Shown here: piece by piece, positions 1-11,142 of the stretch | Position numbering within the stretch: the stretch's first letter is position 1 | Layout of the letters: each line of letters opens with the position of its first letter | Assembly: GCA_900660155.1 (NCBI GenBank) | Contig: CABFPE010000690.1 | Span: 179,497-243,496, forward strand | Direction: 5' to 3' | From: Hofstenia miamia | Lineage: Eukaryota > Xenacoelomorpha > Acoela > Hofsteniidae | DNA length: 64,000 nucleotides | The notes under the pieces: model-generated | Databases searched by the model: none | Told to the model about the DNA's origin: nothing | The model's input: only the letters and a program-made list of their open reading frames with translations | Position numbers and translations under genes: made by a program

Positions 1-25
1 TTATGATCATTTCCATTGGCCCTAG

Positions 26-716
26 TCACAATAAAACTAATTCTACTGTGGTCTCTGTTGTTGTATTCCTCATTGGGACCATTCTTGCATACTTAGTAAA
101 ATTATCCACCATCACTAGTAAATATTGGTAGCCTTCTGCATCTTTTGATAGCATCTCTAGATCTATGTGGACTATTTCATTAGGTTGAGTCACAATGATT
201 TTTTCTAATGGCGCTTGTTGTGTTGGAAAATGTTGTTTATTATTGAGGAGGCATGTTGTGCATTTATTAATGATATCCTTGATTACCTTCCTTACTGCTG
301 TTGAATGTTTTCTCTGTCTGTGTGATTCCCAAGTGACCTTTCTCATGTATTTTCCGTATTAATTCTCTCTTAAAATAATTGGAGATCACAATTTGATTGT
401 TGCCAGCTTTGACATATAATAATCTGTTCCTGTTAGTCTTCCATTTGTAATGTTCATAATAACCTGTTGTTATTTTGGATAGCATTGTCCTTGGTTCCCT
501 GATCTTCTTTATGATTTCACTGAGGATTATGTCATCTCTTTGTTTGTCTATTATTTCCTGTTCAGATATCTCTTCTCTCATCAGTATCAGTAGTACTGCT
601 TGGCCTTTTTTGTCCACGTTTATCTCTGGCAGTCTTTCGTTCTTGGTGTATGGCAGGAATTGAAATTGTTTCTTTTCTCCATCTGTTTTTGCTGCGTCTC
701 TCTGATATTCTGGCAT
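26..716 (-). pseudogene. G1 integrase region (zinc-binding domain and start of catalytic core)
   Basis: At the N-terminal side a His pair appears in HEKGHLGITQTEKTF, followed further on by the Cys pair in INKCTTCL, which together give the HHCC zinc-binding layout of retroviral-type integrases. After this comes VHIDLEM with the first catalytic Asp and then VDNFTKYARMVP, typical of gypsy integrase cores. The remaining core lies beyond the left edge. The family function would be strand transfer of element cDNA into host DNA. Broken fossil. Confidence 0.8.
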
Positions 717-1208
717 TCTCCTTCATGCATATCCTGCCTTTCTCTATACTTCTCCCCAAAAATACTATCTTTTCCTTGAGAATGTTGCATTTGTTCCCAT
801 TAATGCTNTTTGACATATAATAATCTGTTCCTGTTAGTCTTCCATTTGTAATGTTCATAATAACCTGTTGTTATTTTGGATAGCATTGTCCTTGGTTCCC
901 TGATCTTCTTTATGATTTCACTGAGGATTATGTCATCTCTTTGTTTGTCTATTATTTCCTGTTCAGATATCTCTTCTCTCATCAGTATCAGTAGTACTGC
1001 TTGGCCTTTTTTGTCCACGTTTATCTCTGGCAGTCTTTTGTTCTTGGTGTATGGCAGGAATTGAAATTGTTTCTTTTCTCCATCTGTTTTTGCTGCGTCT
1101 CTCTGATATTCTGGCATTGTCCTTCATGCATATCCTGCCTTTCTCTATACTTCTCCCCAAAAATACTATCTTTTCCTTGAGAATGTTGCATTTGTTCCCA
1201 TTAATGCT
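408..1208. repeat. 400-bp direct duplication around a single N (assembly join)
   Basis: Positions 408-807 and 809-1208 are nearly identical over 400 bases (I see only a few differences, for example at the bases matching 642 and 718). They are separated by exactly one N at 808. A duplication whose two copies both end exactly at an N is the signature of two contigs whose overlapping ends were joined without being merged. Confidence 0.85.
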
Positions 1209-1875
1209 AAGTCCTGTGTTCTCAAGTATTGTTAACGTTCTCTCTAATTTTTCCAGATGTTCTTGGATTGTGTCACTAGTTACTATAATATTGTCTATAT
1301 AGGCGTTGACTCCTTCCTCCATTCTACCTGTCTTGTTTTTTAACACTTTTATGATGTATTGCTGGAAAGGTTGCTGGTGTGTTACATAGTCCAAACGCCA
1401 TATATATCCACTTGTAAAGCCCATAGGGAGTTATAAATGCTGTCTTCTTGATATCGTCTTCTTCCATCTTTACCTGCCAGTAGGCTTTGCATAGGTCCAG
1501 TGTTGTAAAGTATTTATGCTTACTGGCTTTGTAGAGCATGTCCTCTATCCATGGTAGGGGATATGAATCCTTTTTTGTCACCTCATTTAATTTATGAAAA
1601 TCTATGCATAAGTGATATTTGTCCCCTTGCTTCACAATTACAGTTGGTGCTGCATATGGGCTCTTGCTTGGGCAGATGATCTTATTGTCAATTAGTTCTT
1701 CCAGTATATGATTGTATTCATCTTTCATCTGTTCTGGCACCCTTCTGACTGGTAGCTTAATTGGTTTGTCCATTGTTGTGACTATTCTGTGTTTTTTGCC
1801 CACTGCTTGCCCCATGATTATCTCTCCATAGTTGAATATATGTTTATGTTTTTCCAACAATTTCTTTAGTTCCAT
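963..1875 (-). pseudogene. G1 reverse transcriptase region
   Basis: The stretch has the gypsy RT series: a fingers motif YHLCIDFHKLNEVTKKDSYP, palm motif A as FTTLDLCKAYWQVKM, then FITPYGLYKWIYMAFGL, and motif C in the form YIDNIIV. In most gypsy elements motif C is Y-L/V-D-D. The downstream part EHLEKLERTLTILENTGLSI is the usual connection to the thumb. The assembly duplication at 408-1208 overlaps its distal end. Broken fossil. Confidence 0.85.
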
Positions 1876-2448
1876 GATTTCCTGTTCCTCCAGATTTGGG
1901 TAATCCTCCTTCTTTATCTCAGGTGTTCTATATATGTCTTCTTCTTCTGCTTTTGTCCCTATGCCCTTGAGTCAGTCTTTGGGAGTACTCACAACTTTGA
2001 TGGTGTTTGTCCACTCACCCTTGAGTCGGCCATGTGGAGTACTATCTGCTTTCATTTGCAAGTCTTTGAATTGACCATGCAAATTACTTGCCCCATCATC
2101 ATTTCCTATTGCCTTCCAGATGAGTCTGATATTTGATTTGATGTACTTCCTGTATATTCTTACATGAGATTTCTTTAAATTAATGTTCCAATTTGTAGCA
2201 TTGGTATTCTTCCATTCCCATGCTTGACTGTACAGATGCTAGATGGCATTGTACTCTTTTGGTGTTAATGCCTTTGTTATTGTATAGCATTATGTTGGCT
2301 GTTATTGCATCTTCCATTTCTATTGTATGCATCTTCCATTGATGCAGCTGTAGATGGATGTCTTCCTGTAATTCAAATGTAACTGTTTTCTGTTTCCCTT
2401 GTTCTTCTTTGATTTCCATTTCTTCCTCTCTCACCTTTATAGTTCTGT

Positions 2449-2766
2449 TCATGTAGTTGATGACACATCCATTTTTGTCAAAAAATCGTCACCTAAGATG
2501 ACTTTGTATGGCAACAAATTGTTATGTGTGTCCACTACCACCAAGGATTGTTCAAATGTTGTGTTAGCAATTCTCATCTGTACTGTGTTTATCATTCCTT
2601 TTGTGTTGATATATTCTCCTGGTGTGTTTATTAGTCTTTTATTGCAACTATTCAAATCTTCCTTTTTAAACCCTAGCTTTGTAGCACATTTGTTGGTGAT
2701 TATTGATGTTGCTGCTCCAGTGTTGATTGTTATCATATTTATTGTATCTAGATTTGTCAGGATCAT
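2449..2766 (-). pseudogene. G1 aspartic protease region
   Basis: A retropepsin-like stretch. The active-site block reads INTGAATSIITNKCA, where the family usually has D-T/S-G-A, and the second half has the hydrophobic block YKVILGDDFL that in gypsy elements precedes the C-terminal strand. It lies between the CCHC nucleocapsid and the RT, as expected. In the family it cuts the polyprotein. Fossil. Confidence 0.75.
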
Positions 2767-2800
2767 TATTGATGCATGGTTTTTTAAGTCAGCACTCTAA

Positions 2801-3605
2801 TTAGTTTTCTGACTCCTCATTGGTTGGCAATGCTTCATCCATTTCATCTTCTGTTTGCAGTACATCTTCTTCATCATAGTATGCTTCTTTGTCTCTGATT
2901 ACATTTATTTGTTTTGTGCAATCAGGCTTCTTATGGCCCTTCTGTCCACAGCCATAACACTTGACATCTTTCTCTCTTACCTTTCTGGTTTTCCTGTCTT
3001 TTCCTTTAACTTTTATGATTTTTTCCAGTTTTGTTTCATTATAAGTTTTGTTTAGGAGGTGTGGTTTGAGGTTGTTGCTCCATGTTGGTCCCTCTCTGTG
3101 CCATGCAGCCATTTCATATATTCATGCATTATTCTCAATGGTTGCCTGTATATTGGCCTTTCAGATCATTCTTTCTAGCTTGTCATTTATGTCACATTTT
3201 ATTTCAAACTATGTCCTGATGATCTCAGGCATCCCTTTGCAGATATGCAAGAACAAATCATACTTGGAATATCTATTTTCTCTTGAGCTCAGCATTAATA
3301 GATGTTCAACTTGTTGAATGAAATTTCGAATATCATTTTTTTTTCATTTTTGTCACATTCAGAATAATTCAGTACTGGTCTTTGAAGCTTTTGTTTTCAT
3401 AGTAATTTATGAAATCTCCAATTAGTAGTTCATATTTCCTCTTCATTTCTGCATCCAACAGCAGATAATGCTGGGAAGCTGCGCCTGTCAAATATAGCAG
3501 GAGTCTTGCTGCTGCTGCTTGCTGACTCACTTTGTGTTCTACCATTGTCAATTCAAACATTTGTAGACATTTGACAAATGTTGGGTTGTAGCCATCTACC
3601 CTTCC
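2801..3605 (-). pseudogene. G1 capsid C-terminal part and CCHC nucleocapsid
   Basis: The distal part carries a zinc knuckle CYGCGQKGHKKPDC (C-x2-C-x4-H-x4-C) around 2918-2966, followed by an acidic tail. The proximal part (3369-3605) contains AAAARLLLYLTGAASQHYLL, which is closely matched in the second element (8774-9697) and is a capsid-like helical segment. The role in the family is to package element RNA into particles. Broken fossil. Confidence 0.8.
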
Positions 3606-4200
3606 TGTCCATTGTTGTGACTATTCTGTGTTTTTTGCCCACTGCTTGCCCCATGATTATCTCTCCATAGTTGAATATATGTTTATGTTTTTCCAACAAT
3701 TTCTTTAGTTCCATGATTTCCTGTTACTCCAGATTTGGGTAATCCTCCTTCTTTATCTCAGGTGTTCTATATATGTCTTCTTCTTCTGCTTTTGTCCCTA
3801 TGCCCTTGAGTCAGCCTTTGGGAGTACTCACAACTTTGATGGTGTTTGTCCACTCACCCTTGAGTCGGCCATGTGGAGTACTATCTGCTTTCATTTGCAA
3901 GTCTTTGAATTGACCATGCAAATTACTTGCCCCATCATCATTTCCTATTGCCTTCCAGATGAGTCTGATATTTGATTTGATGTACTTCCTGTATATTCTT
4001 ACATGAGATTTCTTTAAATTAATGTTCCAATTTGTAGCATTGGTATTCTTCCATTCCCATGCTTGACTGTACAGATGCTAGATGGCATTGTACTCTTTTG
4101 GTGTTAATGCCTTTGTTATTGTATAGCATTATGTTGGCTGTTATTGCATCTTCCATTTCTATTGTATGCATCTTCCATTGATGCAGCTGTAGATGGATGT
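3606..4200 (-). repeat. 595-bp second copy of 1767-2361 placed inside gag, ending at an N
   Basis: Positions 3606-4200 repeat 1767-2361 almost base for base (offset 1839, only a couple of differences noticed). The copy sits between two parts of gag, where the related element G2 has contiguous gag sequence, and stops at the single N at 4201. The likeliest explanation is a wrong gap fill or contig chimera. A real insertion of one piece of the element into another is less likely. Confidence 0.75.
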
Positions 4201-4201
4201 N

Positions 4202-4981
4202 GTTGCTTGCTAGTTGTGGTAGAATTGAGTTTTCATACTTGGGTTTTTTGTGATTCTTCATTGTGTCTTCCTCTTGCAGTTGTGTAGTCACTGCCTTTGT
4301 AATTTCATTTATGATTTTTTGTTTCTCAGTGTCTGAGTCTTTGTCTGATTCTTCATATATCACCTCTTTGCCAGTTGGCATGTGCAGTGCTTGCAACTCA
4401 CTCTCTTTTCTTGAATGAAATTCTATTTCATGGGTCCATATATTACCCCTGTTCTCTTCCTCCATCAACTGTAGCAATCTTAATTTGTCTTTTAGTTGCT
4501 CCAGTTCTCCTGCTTGTAGATCATTATCCTCTATTAGCTGTCTATTTGTCCTTTCCAGTTGCTGGTTTCTTCCTGCCATTGTTGATTCTGTTCCAAGAAT
4601 CTTTTGTTGGACTCTGATAATTGGTGTGTGAAGAGTTTGATCTCATTTTGAAATAATTCGCTTTGTTTGTCTAGTCACATCTCCATGTTTAACTTGATTT
4701 CACTCAAGATGGCTTTGTTCTGTTGTTCCATCTGTTTGACTTTGCTTGTTAATTGTTCAATTTCATTTTTTAGGAGTGCTTCATTTTCTTGGCTCTTTCT
4801 GAGCATATTGAATATCTTCTGGGGGCTCATCTCTGGGGGTGAAGTGAAAGAATGTAGTTCCATTTCAGGGGGTGAATTTTCACCAGAGTATGGTGGTGAT
4901 CACACTGTTCTAGGGGTTACTGCCCTGGGCGCTGTTTTCTTTGCACTGCCTTTCTTACCTTTTGTCATGTTTTCTTTTTAG
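4202..4981 (-). pseudogene. G1 gag N-terminal coiled-coil region
   Basis: Two blocks rich in Leu, Gln, Glu and Lys make a long predicted coiled coil: LKNEIEQLTSKVKQMEQQNK (near 4690-4790) and QLIEDNDLQAGELEQLKDKL (near 4480-4560). Just upstream is a basic, Pro-rich start beginning near 4970. The arrangement and wording are shared with G2 gag at 8774-9760, so this is a family trait and not noise. Fossil. Confidence 0.75.
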
Positions 4982-5270
4982 TTTGTAGTGGTACTCCTTC
5001 TTGATCATGATTCTGGGATCCTGTTGAAGTGCTTGGTTTGGGTATAGGTAGCTCTCTCTGTTGACTAATTTGTTTTTCATGTAGTTGTCATGTTGCTTAG
5101 CTTCCACTTTAACTTGTAGATCTTGTTGTAGTATATGCAGGTTATACTTGTGGATGTTTCTCTTGATTGAAAAAAAATTCTTGTTTTCTGAGAAGAAACA
5201 TCTATCTTAACTCAGGTAAATAGAGAACTTCTTTTCCATAGGTTGTTGTTCTTGGCTGTCATGGTCACCA
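4982..5270 (-). other. G1 leader with primer-binding site at 5253-5270
   Basis: On the minus strand the LTR ends ...GGATGTTACA and is followed at once by TGGTGACCATGACAGCC, which begins with the TGG complementary to a tRNA CCA end. G2 (10115-10132) and G3 (54846-54863) have TGGCGACTGTGACAGCTC and TGGTGACCACCACAGGAC in the same place. The three seem to use the same or a related tRNA primer, which I cannot name. The remaining ~270 bases to the gag start are untranslated leader. Confidence 0.65.
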
Positions 5271-6253
5271 TGTAACATCCTCTACCAGGCATTAGTACTG
5301 TTTTCCTCTGTTACTTTATAACATTAGTTGTATCTTTGCAGGTAGGGATTTACTAATTAGATACTGTTTAGCTTTTAGTTGTTTCTGTTAACATAACTTA
5401 ACTAGATTTAACTCTTCACTATTTAGGTGACAAAGCCATACAGCAATCTCTCCAAAGATTGATAGTGGGCAACTGCCCAAAGCTGATCTCCACATCCAGT
5501 TTCACAAGTTCATCAATGATCCACCTGGTTGACTCCACCTCTCAGCTTAATGATATAACTTATGTGACCCTATCCTAGGTCAGTGTATACTCAAAGCAAG
5601 ACACAATTCAAATTAGACTCTATTTTTGTAAAAGTGTTTCATGAGTTCGCAACCAGACTTGTTACTAGCTGCTTAATTAGCATTACTTGTAGCCATTACC
5701 AAAATATATTGGCTTTAATAAATAGTTTAATATCAAGCAGCTTCCTAACCTACATTTATTAATTAGTACATGTTCAGTCACTTATCAGTCATTTTATAGT
5801 CACTAATTTGGATCTGAAATAGTAATAATATATTACCTAGGTTTTTATTCATCCAACTTTATTTTGAATTCATTTATTTTAATACATGTAATGAGTGATT
5901 GCTAGTCAGCTAAATGAGAGAAAATCTTCTATACCTAACCTAAGTGCACTTTTGTAATCTGCCACAAAGACCCTAGAATTGATCTTGATGATGGACCCAG
6001 ACCACTACTAAACACCACTCATTTGGCTTGACATCATATTAAATAATCAAACCATAATAGCAGAACAAAATAAGAATTCCAAATAAAATTCTTTATCAAT
6101 TGCTTACAGGATTTTGTTTCTATTTATAGCAAATCTAGAAAAGTACCTGTCAATTTCAAATTTGAACTTTCATTTGCCAAAATTGCAGCTAAATTAATGG
6201 ATAATGCATAATACAAATTAATTCTAATTGATCTAATACAATAATTCTAATCA
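5271..6253 (-). repeat. 5' LTR of G1 (family A LTR)
   Basis: On the plus strand it runs from TGTAACATCCTCTACCAGGC to ...TTCTAATCA, giving TG...CA ends over 983 bases. It shares long stretches with the LTRs at 10133-11142 and 16346-17321 (for example the segment around ACTATTTAGGTGA and the block CAAAATATATTGGCTTTAAT), and more distantly with 7110-8403. The right boundary is set where sequence homologous to G2 pol resumes at 6254. Confidence 0.75.
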
Positions 6254-7109
6254 TCATCTTTTCTATCTTATTCTCATCTTGGTTTGATGTTTGCATCTAC
6301 ATTACTGGCAGCTTTATGTCATTATTATCTTGTGTGTTTTGCCTATTGCTTGATCTATGCTTATTTCTCCATAATTAAATATTCATTTGTGTCTCTCCAG
6401 CATCTCTTTTAACTGTTGAATTTCCTTCTCTTCCAACTGTTGGTAATCTTCATCTATTATTTCCAGTAGTCTACAAACATCTTCTTCACATGCTTTCATC
6501 CCTATGCACTTGAATCAGCCCTTGGGAGTACTTGCCACTTTGATGGTGTTTGTCTACTTGCCCTTGAGTTGTCCATGTAGAGTACTTACTGCTTTCCTTT
6601 GCACATCCTTGAATTGACCTTGCAAATTACTCACCCTATCATCATCTTCAATCACTCTCAAAATAAGTCTGACATTAGATATTCTGTATTTTCCATATAT
6701 TTTACCATTTGATCTCTTCTCATTAACATTCCAGTTTGTTGTATTGAAGATTGGTAGCTTCCCTTTTCTGTTCTTTACAGTGCAATCATTTGATGGCATC
6801 AACACTCTTTTTGTCTTAATTCCTTTATTTTCATATAGCATTACATCCACAGTTATTTGATTCTCTGTTTCTATCACATACATTTTCCACTGATGTGCCT
6901 GCAAATGAATGTCTCATTCCAACTTGAACATGATCATCTTTTGTTTACCTTCTTCCTCCACAATCTCAATTTCTTCTTCTCTGACTTTTATTGTTCTGTT
7001 TGCATAGTTTATTCCACATCCATTTTTTGTTAAAAAATCATTGCAAAGTATGACCTCATAAAATAACAAGTTATTGTGTGTATCCACTACCACTAATGAT
7101 TGCTCAAAT
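6254..7109 (-). pseudogene. G2 protease C-terminal part and spacer toward RT
   Basis: The protease half contains EQSLVVVDTHNNLLFYEVIL, matching G1 (2449-2600) almost word for word. The leftward stretch matches 1767-2450 of G1 at the DNA level, including the block equivalent to TTTGCCTATTGCTTG. No catalytic RT motif remains on this side of G1. Fossil. Confidence 0.7.
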
Positions 7110-8403
7110 TGTAGAATCATCAACCAGGCTGAGATGTGCATTAACTTGTGTGTATTTAGTAAGACTGACCAGCAGATTCTCCAGAGCAGGGTAATGTCTA
7201 AAGTATTGAACCTTTGTTGTCTTGTTTACACTTTGAACTTAGACCAAGCTATATTTAGATCCATATGAGTAAGTAACCAATATTTTTTAGGTAATCAGAT
7301 GAGAGAAACTCCAGTTCATTATGGGCCACTGCCCAAGGTGGTATCTGATCACCAAGAAGCCATTCACCATCCTGAATGTTCCAATCACTGCCTACTCAGC
7401 TCATGCTCATCATGACTAATTTGATTATATGTACCCTAACTACTTGGTGATAATAAATACCAGTCACAATTTGACTTAATTACTCACACTAAAAAATGTG
7501 TGGTTTGGTAATATAATAACTATGCAAAGATGCAGAGACACTAGCTGTTATGCAAAAATAGTTAATAATTAAAGTAGCCTCCTATCTTACATTTAAAATA
7601 GAAACAATAATTAACAAAATGAATGACACTAGCTGCAACAAAATAAAAAGAGTAAAACTATCTACAAACTACAGCAGTTTCCTAACCTACAGATAAAAAT
7701 ATATACAATCACTAACAATACAAGAATAAAATAAACACTGTCATTATCAGTCTCATTATAAGTCACCTAGTTGTAACAAATTTAGATCTAAAATAAGATA
7801 ATAAATAAGTAACATTCCTAGGTTTGGCTGACTCGCCTTATTGCAAATTTATTACTATATGTAGCAATGCAAGATTGGTAGCCAACTAAACATGATATAA
7901 AAGCTCTTGTCATATACCTAACTTAGATGCATGCAATTGTTCAAGGCACAAAATCAATTTCCTCTCACAACAGCCTATTGATCTTTACATGCATGAAATG
8001 CTTAGCTGCCCATTATCTAATAAATACTCAAACCAAATAAATTTAGATAAACTGCTAGGGAGTTTATTTTCCATCATGTTCATCTTAGTACATATTTATA
8101 TAAAATTACTGCAAACATATTTGTATCTAAACAAGTACCTGTTGCTGTTTTATTTCTGCTGTCTCCATAGAATATTTTTGCGTGAAAATAGCAGCTCACT
8201 AAAATCAATGTTGAGCTAATTGTCCACTTGTGATTTGTCAAAAAGTTAAAGCAGCAAATACTTGCTTTACAATTTTTTAAATTACCTAATGTTATGCTAA
8301 TCTGTTAAAAGTACAAAAGTAATATAAATGAGTTTTAAGTTAAATTTATATTTGATCTTAGTTACTTTTCTTCTTCTTTGTTTTTTATATGGATTATACT
8401 ACA
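7110..8403 (-). repeat. Solo LTR, related family, inserted in the G2 protease region
   Basis: G2 protease homology with G1 breaks off at 7109 and resumes at about 8404, and the insert starts TGTAGAATCATCAACCAGGC and ends ...TATACTACA. It follows the family A LTR plan (for instance GGGCCACTGCCCAAGG against GGGCAACTGCCCAAAG in the G1 LTR) but is longer and much diverged, so it is a distinct subfamily. The flanking five bases (CAAAT and GAATG) do not form a clear target duplication, so the exact ends are uncertain by a few bases. Confidence 0.65.
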
Positions 8404-8840
8404 GAATGTCATGTTGGCCATCCTTTATCATCCATTTTGTGTTGATATATTCTCCTGATACATTAATTAACTGTTTGTTTGAACTCTCCAGTCTTCTTTT
8501 CTGAAACCCAATTTCATTGCACACTCAGCAGTTATTATTGACATTGCTGCTCCTGTGTTGATCATTTCTCTAGTCATTGCTACATTGATTGTCACTGTTA
8601 TCATGTTTATATTGTCTAAATTCACTAAAATCATTATTTGTGCACAGTTTTTATGAATCAGTGCTATAGCTAGTTTTCTGATTCTTTGTTGGTTTGCAAA
8701 GTTTCATTAATTTCCATTTCTGATTTTATTAAGTCCTCATCTTCATAGTAGGCTTCTTCATCCCCAATCACATTTATCTGATTAATGTAGTTGGGTTTTT
8801 TATGACCCTTCTGTCCCCAGCTGTAACATTTGACATCCTT
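8404..8840 (-). pseudogene. G2 nucleocapsid and protease N-terminal part
   Basis: The sequence matches 2590-2960 of G1: a knuckle region with GQKGHKKP followed by an acidic tail, then the start of the protease. It continues in 6254-7109 across the solo LTR. Fossil with breaks. Confidence 0.65.
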
Positions 8841-9760
8841 TTCTCATAGTACTCTATGAAATCACCTATTAGCAGTTTGTATTTTCTCTTAGTGTTGGTA
8901 TCCAAAAGCAAATAGTGTTGATTTGCTGTTCCTGTGAGGTATAGGGGAAGTCTTGCTGCTGCTGCCTCTTGGTTAATTTTCCTCTCTGCCATGGTGATTT
9001 CAAATATTTGAAGCCATTCCATAAATATTGGGTTATAGCCATTGACCTTTCCATTAAATTTTGGTAACATTGCTTTACAAGGTATGGTGTCATTAGTTCT
9101 ATTTTGTGGTAATATCAAGCTTTCATACCTTGGTTTGCTATGCTTCCTTACCATTTCCTCACTTTGAAGTTGATTGGTTACTGCCTTTGTAATTTTGTTT
9201 ATGAATTTTTGTTTAACTTCATCATTGTGTTCATCACATTCTTCATAGTGTGCCTGTTTGTTTATGCTGTTCAGTGGTGCCTGTAACTTGTTTTCTTTCA
9301 TTTGTTGGTACTCTAATTCATGTGTTTGAATGTTTTTGTGATCCTTGCTTTCATCTAGTTGTATTAATCTTAACTTATCCTTTAGCTGTTCAAGCTCTTC
9401 TGCCTGTATATTGTTGTCCTGTATCAGCTGCCTATTCCTACTTTCCAGTTGCTGATACATCTCCTCCCCTTTCTGATTTTGTTCCAAAAATCGTTTGTTG
9501 GATTCTGAGAGTTGTTGAGTGACTGTCTTGACTTTGTGTTGGAATAATTCACACTGTCTGTCTAATTTTGTTTGCATCTCTACTTTAAGTTTGTTCAACA
9601 TGTTTTCACTTTGCTGTTCCATCTGTTTAACATTGTCCCTCAATTGATTCATCTCATTTTTTAACAGTGTCTCTGTTTTGTTACTCTTCCTCAACATTTA
9701 GAAGATTTCTCTAGGACTCATTTCAAGGGACATGTGTAATGTTTGTAACTCCATCATGGG
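8774..9760 (-). pseudogene. G2 gag: coiled coil and capsid
   Basis: A long open stretch (about 300 residues) starts with a coiled coil (NEMNQLRDNVKQMEQQSENM and QDNNIQAEELEQLKDKLRLI) and continues into the capsid part with MLPKFNGKVNGYNPIFMEWL and LPLYLTGTANQHYLLLDTNT. The phrase L-P-K-F-N/D-G is usual at the start of gypsy and copia capsid regions. It is the best preserved gag in the window and the guide for reading G1. Fossil. Confidence 0.8.
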
Positions 9761-10132
9761 AGACAAATCTGTGTCTTCTGAATGTGATGTTGGTTACCAC
9801 TCTGGGTGCTGTCTTTTTTCAAAGTCATTTGTAGTGGCTTTCCTTTTCAGTTGTGACTCTTGGTTCTCATTGTGGTACACTATGATAGGTTTGATTGATT
9901 TTTTTCTAACTATCAAGTTCTTTTTGTTATAACAATCCAGGTGCTTATGATTACATTTCCTAACTAAGATGTAGTAGTGTCAGAGGTATCAGAGTAGTGC
10001 TGCTGATTGTGCTTTAGGCACCTGTTTTGAATATAGTAGAAAAACCAAGTTTTTATTCTGAGGATTTGATTCAGAAAAAGAAAGACTTTTCTCTATGAAT
10101 CTGATTGTTCTTTTGAGCTGTCACAGTCGCCA
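9761..10132 (-). other. G2 leader with primer-binding site at 10115-10132
   Basis: Untranslated leader between gag and LTR. Next to the LTR end the minus strand reads TGGCGACTGTGACAGCTC, the likely primer-binding site. No other feature is visible. Confidence 0.55.
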
Positions 10133-11142
10133 TGTAGCATCCTCTACCAGGCTTTAACATCCAATTTCTCTATTATGCTTTTATAATCAGAATGATACCC
10201 TAGTGGATAGGGATGTTCTAATCTTATACTGTTTGACTTCTACATTATTAACTCCATTAACTGTAATTAATAGATGACATAATGAACACTATTTAGGTGA
10301 CAAAGCTTTGCAGCATCCTTTCCAGTAGTTGGTGATTGTGCATCTGCCCTAGGCTGATCTCCAAATCAAGTAATAACCACTCTTCTATGTTCAAAGTGAA
10401 TGGGTTCCACATCTCAGCTCAGTGAAGTAACTTATGTGTACCCTATCCTAGCTTGGTGCATACTCAATACTCAGCACAACTCAATTTAGTCTCAATTTGT
10501 AAAGTGTACTAAATTCTTGCAACCTTGATTGTTACTAGCTGTTTAATTAATTATGTATTTAGCCATTACCAAAATATATTGGCTTTAGTTAATTTATTAA
10601 GTATCTAGAAGCTTCGTACCCTACATGTAATAATCAATTCAGGCTTGGTCACATTATCAGTCACATTATAGTCATTAATTTGGATCTAAAATAATATAGA
10701 TATAAATTCCTACATTTTGCTTACCAGCCTTATTTTGAATTACTTATCATTAGTAGATGTAAGAAAAGGATTAATAGTTAGCTAAATGGAAATACAAACT
10801 CCTAATCATATCCCTAACATAAATGCAGGTTCATGGCTCAGAACAAGGAACCTAGAATTGTTCCTGTTATGGGATCCTTGCCACTACAGAACACCAACCA
10901 TTTAGCTGAACATCATATTAGATAATCAAACTGTAATAAGAAACAAGTATAAGAACTCTGAAGAAATTTCTTTATCAATTGTTAAAATGAATTTCACTCT
11001 ATTTATAGTTAATTCAAAAAAGTAACTGTCAGTTTCAAATTTCAAATTGTTCATCTGCCAAGATGGCAAAAAATAATGGAAGCAAATTCGACCCCCTTTG
11101 TTTTGCCAATTTAGTAGAATTGACAGATACTAATTATAATCA
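10133..11142 (-). repeat. 5' LTR of G2 (family A LTR)
   Basis: TG...CA ends: starts TGTAGCATCCTCTACCAGGC on the plus strand and ends near ...ATTATAATCA, 1,010 bases. It is alignable with 5271-6253 along its length. Its rightward part (from 10402) is repeated at 11614-12354 because of the assembly duplication described separately, so that second partial LTR should not be counted as a real copy. Confidence 0.7.

Larger units (their letters stand above)
1..6253 (-). mobile_element. Ty3/gypsy LTR retrotransposon G1, broken, runs off the left edge
   Basis: Reading leftward from an LTR at 5271-6253, the parts come in gypsy order: primer site, coiled-coil gag, capsid, CCHC knuckle, aspartic protease, reverse transcriptase, then integrase, which runs off the left edge. 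The order PR-RT-IN is what places it in Ty3/gypsy. It is a fossil with several breaks. Its 5' LTR abuts sequence that matches the RT-proximal part of a second, related element (from 6254), so G1 most likely inserted into that element and is the younger of the two. The 3' LTR is outside the window, so LTR divergence and age cannot be estimated here. Confidence 0.85.
6254..11142 (-). mobile_element. Ty3/gypsy LTR retrotransposon G2, broken, interrupted by G1 and by a solo LTR
   Basis: From its 5' LTR (10133-11142) leftward: primer site 10115-10132, coiled-coil gag (8774-9760), CCHC-type knuckle remnant (about 8700-8840), protease (8404-8640 and 6914-7109), and the spacer and RT-proximal part (6254-6904). 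At 6254 it meets the LTR of G1, so the rest of its pol must lie left of G1, outside the window. Gag and protease wording are close to G1, so they are sister families. Broken in several places. It is older than G1 because G1 and the solo LTR at 7110 both sit inside it. Confidence 0.8.

Noticed and set aside
475-663. Plus-strand hydrophobic frames at 475-663 and 876-1064 (MDSIVLGSLIFFMISLRI...)
   Set aside because: They are the antisense of the G1 pol region and appear twice only because of the assembly duplication.
2399-3317. Several plus-strand hydrophobic frames between 2399 and 3317 that look like membrane proteins
   Set aside because: Complements of gag, nucleocapsid and protease of G1; the Lys/Glu-rich sense strand gives Phe/Leu-rich antisense text.
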